Below the pieces are notes generated by a model. It ran no database searches, was not told the DNA's origin, and saw nothing but the letters and a program-made list of their open reading frames with translations. From Candidatus Zixiibacteriota bacterium (GTDB lineage: Bacteria > Zixibacteria > MSB-5A5 > GN15 > JAAZOE01): DNA of 6,243 nucleotides. This document shows positions 1 to 6,243 of the stretch, in pieces (the first letter of the stretch is position 1; every line of letters begins with the position of its first letter). The stretch is from NCBI GenBank assembly GCA_012797915.1, contig JAAZOE010000364.1:1-6243 (forward strand), given 5' to 3'. A program made the position numbers and the translations under genes.

Positions 1-2162
1 ATCAGGCCGGCGGGCAGAATATCGCGCCGGAGTTCCTTGTCGCGGCAGGCAATCAGGCGGCCGCCGGAATCGAACTCATAACGGACGGATTCATTTTCCA
101 GGACGAGCGACGACGACGTACTTGGCGTATCGGGACGGCCGGGAGCTTTGGCCAGGGTCACGAACGAGTGCGGCGGGACATGGACATGGGCAACCAGCCT
201 GTTCTCTTCCGCCTGGGTCGGTACGACCGCCCCTGCTTCATCTTTGACGATGCCTTCGGACCATCGTTCGGGAAGCATGACGCCGCCCTCATACGGGCAG
301 GCCAGGGTGTTGAACAGGACCAGGCTATTATCGTCCTTGGCGAACAGGGATGTCGCGACCGTATGCATCAGGAGATCGCATCGTTTCAAGGCGTCGGCGT
401 GCTGGGCATGGGCGGTGTTGTACACCGGGTTGATACAGGATCCGGGAAGGATGTCGTGGAATTGGTTGAGGAGGGTCGTTTTCCAGATGGCCTCCAGTTC
501 ATCCTGCGGATAGGTGTCGACCGGCAAACACGACGATAGGAATTCCAAAGCCCGGAGGCGATGTTCCAGTTGACGGTTGGCCCGCTTGACCGCCGCCTGG
601 GTGGTGAAGGTTCCGCGATGCAGCTCCAGATACAATTCCCCTACCCAGATGGGCAGGCGGTCGACATATTTGTCCAGGCCGTGGAAGAACTCTTTGGCCG
701 TGCCGAACCGGATGCGCGGGGTCCCCTCGAGGTCGGCCATGCGCAGGCCGAGTTCGATGTATTCCTCTTTCGGGCCGCCGCCGCCGTCGCCGATGCCGAA
801 CAGGCTGATGAACTCGTCGACGACATCCTTTTCCTTGAACCGTTCCTCGGCGGCGATGACGTATTCCGGGGTCAGCGGGCTGTTGTAATTGTTCTCCGGC
901 GGAAAATGCGTAATCACCTCGCTGCCGTCGATTCCCTGCCAGCGGAAGGTGTGATGGGGGAAATCGTTGAACTGGTTCCAGGAGAGTTTTTGCGTTAAAA
1001 AGTAATCGATGCCGCTTTGGCGGAGGATTTGCGGCAGGGCGGCGGAATACCCGAAGACATCCGGCAGCCAGAGGTTGTCGACGTCGACGCCGAATTCCTC
1101 GCGGAAGAAATTTTTGCCGTGGAGAATCTGGCGGATGAGGGATTCGCCGCCGGTGACGTTGCAGTCGGCTTCGACCCACATCCCTCCCTGCACTTCCCAC
1201 CGTCCGGCGGCGATGGCATCCTTCACCCGCTCATACAGCTCCGGGTAGTGTTCCTTGACGAAGGCGTAGTGTTGGGCCTGGGAGGCACCGAAGATGTATG
1301 TCGGATAGCGGTCGAGCAGATTCAGCTGAGTGGCGAACGTGCGGCCGCACTTGCGAATGGTTTCCTCGACCGGCCAAAGCCAGGCGGTGTCGATATGGGC
1401 ATGGCCGACAGCCAGAACGGAGAGGCTCGACGGCGCGGCGGGGCTTTTCAAGGCCATACGAAGGGCTTCGCGGCAGACGCGGGGATCGCCGCCGGTGCGG
1501 CCGAATTCGGCGACGGCTTCGTCGGTGATGCGGATGAGCCGGGCGCGGCGGACGCTTTTTTCAGGCAGCGCCTTGACCAGGCCGATGATGGTGCGCAAAT
1601 CAAGGCGGAGGGCCCAGATGTCCGGGTCGAAGATGGCCAGGCGGGCTTGATTCAACTTGGCGTCATAGACTCCGAATCGATCAACCGCATCCTCGGCCGG
1701 GTCGAGATTGGCGAACAGACCGAACAGGGCGTTGGCGGACGCCTCGATCCAGAGATCGACCCGTTCGCCCCCCTGGCAGGGATCATACAACGGCACGATA
1801 TCGCGGCCGAAATCGGAGTCGAAAACGGAACCGTTCGTGATTCCCTGCAGCGCCCGGCCATCGGGTAAAAACACCAGGCCCTCGCCGCCGACATCGAGAT
1901 GAGCGATGACCGGTTTATTCCGCCACGCGGTCGGGACCGTCCCGGTCAGATGGAACCAGGCCGGCTCCCAGGCATGACCCCAGAGGCCGCCGACGGTGAT
2001 GGGCCGGTATGTCAACCGAAGCCGGTCTTCAAATGAATCCGTGCGGGTGCACGAAGCCACCGCTGCCGTCAGCGGCGAGGAATCGGTCAGAATTCTCTGC
2101 CCCAGCCGGGCATACAGACGGTCGATTCGTCGGATGGTCAGGTCGGTCAGTTTCGGATCCAT
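1..2162 (-). CDS. GH38 alpha-mannosidase (Ams1/MAN2C1-like), 3' end missing
   Basis: Hydrolyses terminal alpha-linked mannose from oligosaccharides or glycans. I read 720 codons without a stop from the ATG at 2162-2160 to the window edge. Ams1-type enzymes are usually about 1000-1050 residues, so roughly 300 C-terminal residues are missing. Residues 1-245 form the N-terminal beta region typical of this class (HAWEPAWF, then LPDGRALQGI). The catalytic GH38 domain follows, with HAHIDTAWLWP at 254-264, where H256 and D258 match the zinc ligands. LPDVFGYS carries D368, the expected nucleophile, and NQFHDILPGS carries H569-D570, matching the conserved zinc-site histidine region. The visible part ends in the start of the C-terminal beta domain. 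No signal peptide is seen, so it is probably cytoplasmic and acts on imported sugar. The start is fixed by GGTGGAG 7 nt upstream and lies 2 nt after the symporter stop. Family assignment is secure; linkage specificity is not. Confidence 0.95.
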   Translation of the reverse strand, partial: MDPKLTDLTIRRIDRLYARLGQRILTDSSPLTAAVASCTRTDSFEDRLRLTYRPITVGGLWGHAWEPAWFHLTGTVPTAWRNKPVIAHLDVGGEGLVFLPDGRALQGITNGSVFDSDFGRDIVPLYDPCQGGERVDLWIEASANALFGLFANLDPAEDAVDRFGVYDAKLNQARLAIFDPDIWALRLDLRTIIGLVKALPEKSVRRARLIRITDEAVAEFGRTGGDPRVCREALRMALKSPAAPSSLSVLAVGHAHIDTAWLWPVEETIRKCGRTFATQLNLLDRYPTYIFGASQAQHYAFVKEHYPELYERVKDAIAAGRWEVQGGMWVEADCNVTGGESLIRQILHGKNFFREEFGVDVDNLWLPDVFGYSAALPQILRQSGIDYFLTQKLSWNQFNDFPHHTFRWQGIDGSEVITHFPPENNYNSPLTPEYVIAAEERFKEKDVVDEFISLFGIGDGGGGPKEEYIELGLRMADLEGTPRIRFGTAKEFFHGLDKYVDRLPIWVGELYLELHRGTFTTQAAVKRANRQLEHRLRALEFLSSCLPVDTYPQDELEAIWKTTLLNQFHDILPGSCINPVYNTAHAQHADALKRCDLLMHTVATSLFAKDDNSLVLFNTLACPYEGGVMLPERWSEGIVKDEAGAVVPTQAEENRLVAHVHVPPHSFVTLAKAPGRPDTPSTSSSLVLENESVRYEFDSGGRLIACRDKELRRDILPAGL

Positions 2163-2164
2163 GG

Positions 2165-4126
2165 TCATTCTCCACCGGTTGGTCGGATTTCGGTCCCACC
2201 GCTGGTGCGCGGCACGAAGCCGTCATCGCGCGCGTCACGGTCGGCGGTTTTCAAACGCGCATGCATGGCGTTGATATCGCGAAAGCCGCCGATCAGGAAC
2301 CAGACAATCACGATGACCGAAACGGCGATGTGGACGACCAGATACAGGCGCCAGAATTGCAGCCAGGAGGCATCGCTCACATCGTGCGTCAGATTGTAGA
2401 TGGTCCCGACGATAAAGATCAGGAGCCAGGCGCCGGTCCAGACGTAATTCAGGATGTAAATGATTTTGTCCCCCCGCGTGAACTCTTTGCCCATGCCGAG
2501 TATTTTCCATCCCCTGGAGGGAATCCGGTCGACGACGGTCGACTCGCCGGTGACGGTGTATTGTCCGCGGTGCAGGAGGCGGTCGAGGTCGTATTCCTCC
2601 CGTTTGCCCAGCAGGGAAACGCCGATATAAACGAGGCCCGCGCCGGCCATGCTGATCATCCAGAACCACTGGCCGTTGATGAAGAAATTGGGGATGATCT
2701 GATGGATGATGATGCCGGCGACGGCGATGCCGGAGCCGGTGATCATGGCCGCCCAGGCGGCGGCGGTGGTGCCCCGTTTCCAGTAGAGGCCGCCGATGAT
2801 GATGGCCCCGGAACCGCCGGCGAAAATCGCCCCGGTGATGGCGAAGAAGAGGAAGATGTATTCACTCTGCTTGAACAGCAGGCTGAAGAAAAAGGCGAAG
2901 ACACCGACGCCCACGATCGCCCAGCGCAGGACACGGAGGTGCTGGTGCGGCTCGAACGGCTTCTTTCGAAGCGGCATGAGGACATCCTGGATGAGAATAC
3001 TGCCCCAGGAGTGCATGTAGGCGTCGAGCGTGCTGATGCTGGCGGCCAGCATCATGGCGGCGAACGCCCCGATCAGGCCGCGGGGAAGAATGTGGGTCAG
3101 CACCAGCGGAACCTTCAACTGGCTCTGCACGGCGGAGCCGTCGATGCCCGAGAGGGTGGTGTTGACGGCGCCGGTGACGGCGGCGAAGTCGGGGTGATTG
3201 AGAACGGTGTAGGCGATGATCGGTACGAAGAGAAACATGATATTCATCGGGAGATTGCGCCAGGCGGTCAACACACTGCCCATCTTGGCCTCATGCGCGG
3301 ATTTGGCCGAGGCGTTGTAGGCCTGCGTGCCCTGCCAGGACATGGTGCCGTAGATGACGCCGACCACCCCGATCAGAAAGTACCAGAGGTTGAAATCCTC
3401 CACCTGGCTGGTCTTGAACGGATTAATCAGCGAGGCGTTGGCGGGGGCGGTCGATAAGGCCTGCTCGATATGGCCCCAGTCGAAGGAGAAAAACAGGTAG
3501 ACGATCATGAGGACGAAGACGCCGTAGACGAAAACCCCCTGGAAAAAATCGGCATAGATGACCGAAACCTGACCGCCGCTCAGGACAAAGTACAGCGAAA
3601 TTCCCAGCAGAAGCAGCATCATAAGCGGAAACATCCCGATCTGCAGGCCGAAGAGGGTGATGGTTTCCGGGAGACCGCAGAAATAGATGAAGAAGCGGGC
3701 CTCGACGGCCGGAAAGATGCCGAAATTGACGATACCGGAGAGAAAGGCGATCATGCCGGTGAAAATCCGGAAGTTGCGGCTGTAGCGGGCCTCGAAATAC
3801 TGGGCCAGGGTCAGCGAGCGGGTCTGGCGGAAGCGATAGATGACCCAGCCGGAGACGGTGATGATGAGGATGACCAGGGTCATGGTCATACCCCACCAGG
3901 ACAGGGAGAAACCGGCGATGAGATTCATCTCCAGGTTGCCGATGACGGTGATGGCGCCGATGCCGGCGGCGCCGCTGGCGACGCAGAGCAGATAGCGTCC
4001 GGCAGTGCGCCCGGCGGCCAGAAAGTCGGCCACGCTTTTCATCAGCCGTTTGCTGATTTCAACGGAGAGGATCATCAGGGCCAGGGCGACGGCAACGATG
4101 GTCCAGTCAAGCAGGGTCAGGTTCAT
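2165..4126 (-). CDS. Solute:sodium symporter (SSS family), sugar-type
   Basis: Inner-membrane Na+-coupled importer, presumably for a mannose-containing sugar released by the cluster's enzymes. The 653-residue product is strongly hydrophobic, with about 13 core membrane segments from residue 6 to about 505. SSS hallmarks are TRSLTLAQYFEARYSRNFRIF-type sequence at 102-122, GGQVSVIYADFFQG at 184-197, and MMLAASISTLDAYMHSW at 358-374, where S365/T366 fall near the expected Na2 sodium site. A loop at about 506-553 is followed by two more membrane segments (about 556-578 and 594-614) and a polar tail, making it longer than the roughly 500-550 residues of a minimal SSS protein. The ATG at 4126-4124 has GGAG 5 nt upstream and overlaps the stop of a micro-ORF (ATGA). 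The stop is 2 nt before the alpha-mannosidase start. Family is clear from sequence; the substrate is inferred only from the neighbours. Confidence 0.92.
   Translation of the reverse strand: MNLTLLDWTIVAVALALMILSVEISKRLMKSVADFLAAGRTAGRYLLCVASGAAGIGAITVIGNLEMNLIAGFSLSWWGMTMTLVILIITVSGWVIYRFRQTRSLTLAQYFEARYSRNFRIFTGMIAFLSGIVNFGIFPAVEARFFIYFCGLPETITLFGLQIGMFPLMMLLLLGISLYFVLSGGQVSVIYADFFQGVFVYGVFVLMIVYLFFSFDWGHIEQALSTAPANASLINPFKTSQVEDFNLWYFLIGVVGVIYGTMSWQGTQAYNASAKSAHEAKMGSVLTAWRNLPMNIMFLFVPIIAYTVLNHPDFAAVTGAVNTTLSGIDGSAVQSQLKVPLVLTHILPRGLIGAFAAMMLAASISTLDAYMHSWGSILIQDVLMPLRKKPFEPHQHLRVLRWAIVGVGVFAFFFSLLFKQSEYIFLFFAITGAIFAGGSGAIIIGGLYWKRGTTAAAWAAMITGSGIAVAGIIIHQIIPNFFINGQWFWMISMAGAGLVYIGVSLLGKREEYDLDRLLHRGQYTVTGESTVVDRIPSRGWKILGMGKEFTRGDKIIYILNYVWTGAWLLIFIVGTIYNLTHDVSDASWLQFWRLYLVVHIAVSVIVIVWFLIGGFRDINAMHARLKTADRDARDDGFVPRTSGGTEIRPTGGE
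2170..2176 (-). promoter_or_regulatory. Ribosome binding site of the alpha-mannosidase gene
   Basis: GGTGGAG on the minus strand ends 7 nt before the ATG at 2162. It lies inside the last codons of the symporter gene, whose TGA (2165-2167) sits between this site and the start. This arrangement favours translational coupling and decides the start codon. Confidence 0.75.
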
Positions 4127-4194
4127 GCGCGCTCCGAATCAAGGGTGTCGATCGCGATCAGATGCATCATATCGGTTGGAATCGTTCGGCTCAT
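4123..4194 (-). CDS. Possible 23-residue linker ORF between two ATGA junctions
   Basis: A 24-codon ORF (starts MSRTIPTDMM, ends DTLDSERA, then TGA) fills the gap between the lipoprotein gene and the symporter gene exactly. Its ATG (4194-4192) overlaps the lipoprotein TGA (4193-4191) as ATGA. Its own TGA (4125-4123) overlaps the symporter ATG (4126-4124), also as ATGA. Only a weak GGGA-type ribosome site precedes it, in the end of the lipoprotein gene. The peptide is polar with no membrane segment and no family I recognise. The likeliest role, if translated, is to carry ribosomes by termination-reinitiation from one gene to the next rather than to make a functional protein. It may equally be a chance ORF in a 64-nt spacer. 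Confidence 0.3.
   Translation of the reverse strand: MSRTIPTDMMHLIAIDTLDSERA
4132..4135 (-). promoter_or_regulatory. Ribosome binding site of the symporter gene
   Basis: GGAG on the minus strand lies 5 nt before the ATG at 4126. It falls inside the micro-ORF (4123-4194), so ribosomes translating that ORF would cross it. It supports the annotated symporter start. Confidence 0.6.
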
Positions 4195-5465
4195 CGGAGT
4201 TCCCGGCGCAGCCGGCCATCCTGGGTGATGGATACCGTCGTGGTACTGTCGGGGCTGAGGCCGACGGCCTCGAAGATATCGGCTGCCGCAGTCAGTCTGA
4301 GCAATGACGAAGAAAACGTCGCTGACGAACTCAGATCCAACCGGGAAAAGTCGGCCGTGAAGGCCCCCTGATGTTGCCGATACTCCCGTTCGGCATAATA
4401 AAGGGAATACAGTTGCCAGCGGAGCGGTTCGGTCGGGTCGGGCTGAAAGTCGACCGTTTGTGTTCCTATGGCGTTCGTCGTGAACTGAACGATTCCCCAC
4501 ATTTCGGGATAGTGCATGTTGACCAGCCCCTGCGGCGACCAGACCCAGTTGTCCTCCGGCAGCGGCTTGCCGGTAGTTGAATCGGCCAGTTTTCTATAGC
4601 GATCGTTGTTAACTTCGGTGCGCCATTCGACGCGGGAGAAATTCAGGCGCCATTGATCGCCATCCATCGGAGGCGCGTCTTTATGGGCGCATTCCCGCAG
4701 GACGGCCCAAGGAAGGGCGATTTCGACGCTCCAGCCGCTGTCGCGGTCGCCCGGTCTGTTGATTGTGCCGTGCACGGCGACGGCCGTCTTCAGCCCCGGA
4801 ATATCCCAGGCGTTGACCGCCGGGCCGCCGTCGCGATACGGCTTTATCAATAACAGATCCCAGACGGTATTCAGGGCGTTCAGTTCCAGTTCGTAGTATT
4901 CGTGGGTGTCGCCATCGGGGTCAATAAAGACCTCGAAATCGTTGTCATAAAAGATAACGGCGTCGCGCTGAGTCAATATACCCCAAACGTCCGGTTCTTC
5001 CAGTTCAGCGGCGATATAGAAGTGGGTGGAATCCCAAAGCATCTTGGCGCGGGTTTCAAACCGCGGCACCGGCTTCAGATTTCCCTCGATATCAACGAAC
5101 GATTCCGTCCAGGACGCCTTCCGCCAGGACGATTCATCCAGACGGCCATCGATAACGATGGGAACATCGGTGCGGTAGCAGACATAATGCCGGGGGTTAT
5201 AAGCGATTTGCGGGCGCGGAAAGGGGGCGATTCGGTCGGATTTCGCCGGCGGGGAAATGGTCGTCGTGTCGGGGCAGCAGCCGACCATCAGGGTCATCAA
5301 TATTGATATGACGAGAAGCACCGGAATAGCCGTCCGTCCGAGATAATCCCGCAGCAAGCTGTGGGGCACCCGTCTCGACGACAAGCGGTGGGGTACCGGC
5401 ACCATTCTCCCGCTGCATGCTGGGAAGTACCACGATTGCAATCCCTCTTTTATTCCGTATGGCAT
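4191..5465 (-). CDS. CBM9-like (DOMON-type) carbohydrate-binding lipoprotein
   Basis: Predicted exported, lipid-anchored sugar-binding protein; no catalytic domain is seen. With the most upstream ATG it is 424 residues. A hydrophobic stretch at 45-62 leads into VGCC, where C63 is the probable lipidated cysteine, followed by a Thr/Pro-rich linker. The CBM9-like beta-sandwich runs from about 100 to 330. It opens with PIVIDGRLDESSWRKASWT (102-120), typical of this family, continues through FYDNDFEVFIDPDGDTHEYYELELN (172-196, aspartate-rich), WSVEIALPW and WRLNFSRVEWR, and closes with HYPEMWGIVQF (318-328). A C-terminal tail follows, with LYYAEREYRQHQGAF at 355-369. The first codons overlap the GH130 gene by 16 nt and the stop overlaps a micro-ORF as ATGA. 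The exact start is uncertain: ATG at 5405 or TTG at 5357 would give a more normal signal peptide. Binding of mannosides is inferred from context. Confidence 0.85.
   Translation of the reverse strand: MPYGIKEGLQSWYFPACSGRMVPVPHRLSSRRVPHSLLRDYLGRTAIPVLLVISILMTLMVGCCPDTTTISPPAKSDRIAPFPRPQIAYNPRHYVCYRTDVPIVIDGRLDESSWRKASWTESFVDIEGNLKPVPRFETRAKMLWDSTHFYIAAELEEPDVWGILTQRDAVIFYDNDFEVFIDPDGDTHEYYELELNALNTVWDLLLIKPYRDGGPAVNAWDIPGLKTAVAVHGTINRPGDRDSGWSVEIALPWAVLRECAHKDAPPMDGDQWRLNFSRVEWRTEVNNDRYRKLADSTTGKPLPEDNWVWSPQGLVNMHYPEMWGIVQFTTNAIGTQTVDFQPDPTEPLRWQLYSLYYAEREYRQHQGAFTADFSRLDLSSSATFSSSLLRLTAAADIFEAVGLSPDSTTTVSITQDGRLRRELR
5277..5333 (-). other. Signal-peptide hydrophobic core and lipobox of the CBM9-like protein
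   Basis: Codons 45-63 encode TAIPVLLVISILMTLMVGC, a hydrophobic core following the basic stretch RDYLGR and ending at MVG-C. This resembles a type II signal-peptidase site, although methionine at -3 is less usual than leucine. A second cysteine follows directly. It suggests lipid anchoring in the cell envelope. Confidence 0.65.
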
Positions 5466-6243
5466 GCGGCCAGAAGCTCCCTTATTGTGGTGATGGCCAG
5501 GCCGACACAGGTGTCGGCCGCGCCGTAATAAATCAGCGCCTCGCTTTGTTCCTCGGCGAATCCGTCGTGATCAAACTCGCGGACAATCAGGCCGGTGGGG
5601 AAGACGACATTGGGCACCTGCCCGGTCAGTTCATACAGCTCGCGCGGTTCCAGGATGTTGTATTTGCTGCGGGCGACAATCCGGTCGGGATGGTCGAGGT
5701 CCAGCAGTGCGACCCCGGCCTGATAGATGTTGGCGGCGGCGAAATGAGTGGCGACGCCGTGGTAAATATGGAGCCATCCTTTGCGGGTTTTTACCGGCGG
5801 GGGCCCGGAACCGATCAGTTCATCCCAATAATGCCACCGGCCGTTCATGACCGGCCCCACCTCGGCCCAATGGCGAAGATCGGAGGACGCGGCCAGGTAA
5901 ATCCGGTCGCCGGTATCGACCCCGCCTTCCAAACGGGTCCGATTGGGGCGGTAGAGCATCAGGTATTGGCCGTTGACTTTCTCCGGGAAAAGGACGCCGT
6001 TGCGGGCGTCCCCATCGAGCGGAACGCCGAGGAATTCGTATGCTCGGAAATCAGTCGTCTGGGCCAGGCCGATCCGACAGCCATTATCGGTGTCGATGGC
6101 CAGGGTTATATAGTAGATTTCACCGATCTTCGTGATCCGAGGGTCATAGACATGGTAGATGGTTCGGCCGGCGGTCCCGATTCCCGTCCATTGGATCGGC
6201 GAAGCGTGGATATCGAAGGCGACGCCGTCGCGGCTGGTGGCCG
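5450..6243 (-). CDS. GH130 beta-mannoside phosphorylase or beta-mannosidase, 5' end missing
   Basis: GH130 enzymes cleave beta-mannosides, by phosphorolysis to mannose-1-phosphate or, in some members, by hydrolysis. The open frame enters at the window edge and gives 263 residues before TAA (5452-5450). The family is usually about 320-350 residues, so some 60-80 N-terminal residues lie outside. The five-bladed beta-propeller pattern is visible: SRDGVAFDI at the edge; VYDPRITKIG (visible residues 31-40), whose Asp is the likely proton donor; RNGVLFPEKVNGQY (80-93); YRPNR (97-101); WDELIGSGPPPVKT (139-152); then GWLHIYHGVATHF, ILEPRELYELTGQVPNVVFP and YYGAADTCVGLA. No signal peptide can be judged because the start is absent. 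It is the first gene of the visible operon and overlaps the lipoprotein ORF by 16 nt. The methionine at 5959 is internal, because the family motifs continue upstream of it. Confidence 0.93.
   Translation of the reverse strand, partial: ATSRDGVAFDIHASPIQWTGIGTAGRTIYHVYDPRITKIGEIYYITLAIDTDNGCRIGLAQTTDFRAYEFLGVPLDGDARNGVLFPEKVNGQYLMLYRPNRTRLEGGVDTGDRIYLAASSDLRHWAEVGPVMNGRWHYWDELIGSGPPPVKTRKGWLHIYHGVATHFAAANIYQAGVALLDLDHPDRIVARSKYNILEPRELYELTGQVPNVVFPTGLIVREFDHDGFAEEQSEALIYYGAADTCVGLAITTIRELLAACHTE
5477..5483 (-). promoter_or_regulatory. Candidate ribosome binding site upstream of the lipoprotein ORF
   Basis: AAGGGAG on the minus strand lies 11 nt before the ATG at 5465, inside the 3' end of the GH130 gene. 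The match is good but the spacing is long, so it only partly supports that start over the internal alternatives at 5405 (ATG) and 5357 (TTG). Confidence 0.4.

Noticed and set aside
499..1200. 233-codon Arg/Pro-rich open frame on the minus strand
   Set aside because: Out-of-frame reading of the GH38 gene; composition is Arg/Pro/His-rich as expected from frame-shifted GC-rich coding DNA.
1017..1868. 283-codon open frame on the plus strand
   Set aside because: Entirely antisense to the conserved catalytic part of the GH38 gene, including the HAHID and LPDVFGYS motifs; its product shows no family features.
2009..3457. 482-codon open frame on the plus strand
   Set aside because: It lies antisense to the symporter and crosses into the 5' end of the alpha-mannosidase gene, ignoring the gene boundary. 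Its Asp/Gly/Glu/Ala-rich product has no recognisable domain and is what the complement of a GC-rich membrane-protein gene yields.
3423..3896. 157-codon His/Arg/Leu-rich open frame on the minus strand
   Set aside because: Out-of-frame shadow within the symporter gene, whose own frame carries clear SSS motifs.
3470..4228. 252-codon acidic open frame on the plus strand
   Set aside because: Antisense shadow of the symporter N-terminal half and the adjoining spacer. The low-complexity acidic composition (EDEDAVDE, DGDDEDDQ) is the reverse complement of hydrophobic codons; no domain and no convincing ribosome site.
4123..4500. 125-codon open frame on the minus strand ending at the symporter start
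   Set aside because: Most of it overlaps the 3' end of the lipoprotein gene in another frame, and that part has no recognisable features. Only its last 24 codons, downstream of the lipoprotein stop, are retained as a possible micro-ORF.
5355..5410. Partly repeated GTGGGGCACC / GTGGGGTACCGGCACC motifs near the lipoprotein start
   Set aside because: Two short imperfect copies in GC-rich DNA; no clear palindrome, spacing rule or stem long enough to call an operator or terminator.

Overview
The window is a single compact gene cluster, with every supported gene on the minus strand, so transcription runs from high to low coordinates. The order is GH130 glycosidase/phosphorylase (5450-6243, N-terminus outside the window), CBM9-like lipoprotein (4191-5465), a possible 23-residue linker ORF (4123-4194), solute:sodium symporter (2165-4126) and GH38 alpha-mannosidase (1-2162, C-terminus outside the window). 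There is essentially no intergenic DNA. Genes overlap by 16 nt or by ATGA junctions, or are 2 nt apart, which is strong sequence evidence for one polycistronic, translationally coupled operon. I see no promoter, terminator, RNA gene, mobile element or CRISPR array. The operon promoter must lie beyond position 6243 and any terminator beyond position 1.

Biologically this reads as a mannoside-utilisation cassette. The lipoprotein carries a CBM9-type carbohydrate-binding fold and would sit on the cell surface or in the periplasm. The symporter would import a sugar or small oligosaccharide with Na+. GH38 would remove alpha-linked mannose, and GH130 would act on a beta-mannoside. An alpha-mannosidase paired with a GH130 enzyme suits N-glycan or other mixed alpha/beta-mannoside breakdown, but the exact substrate cannot be read from the sequence.

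The organism is bacterial: Shine-Dalgarno sequences, an operon, and a lipoprotein with a lipobox-like site. GC is moderately high (roughly high fifties percent by eye). There is no SusC/SusD pair in view, and transport is assigned to an SSS symporter. CBM9-like lipoproteins next to SSS symporters and glycosidases are the style of glycan cluster I associate with Planctomycetes and FCB-group or candidate-phylum metagenomic bacteria. That taxonomic hint is inference only.

Nothing here is clearly a new biological system. The best second-look items are the mixed mannosidase cassette itself, the unresolved phosphorylase-versus-hydrolase status of the GH130 protein, and the micro-ORF that exactly bridges two ATGA junctions. 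The poorly defined N-terminus of the lipoprotein and the unusual C-termini of the lipoprotein and symporter are also noted. The long plus-strand ORFs (up to 482 codons) are antisense shadows.
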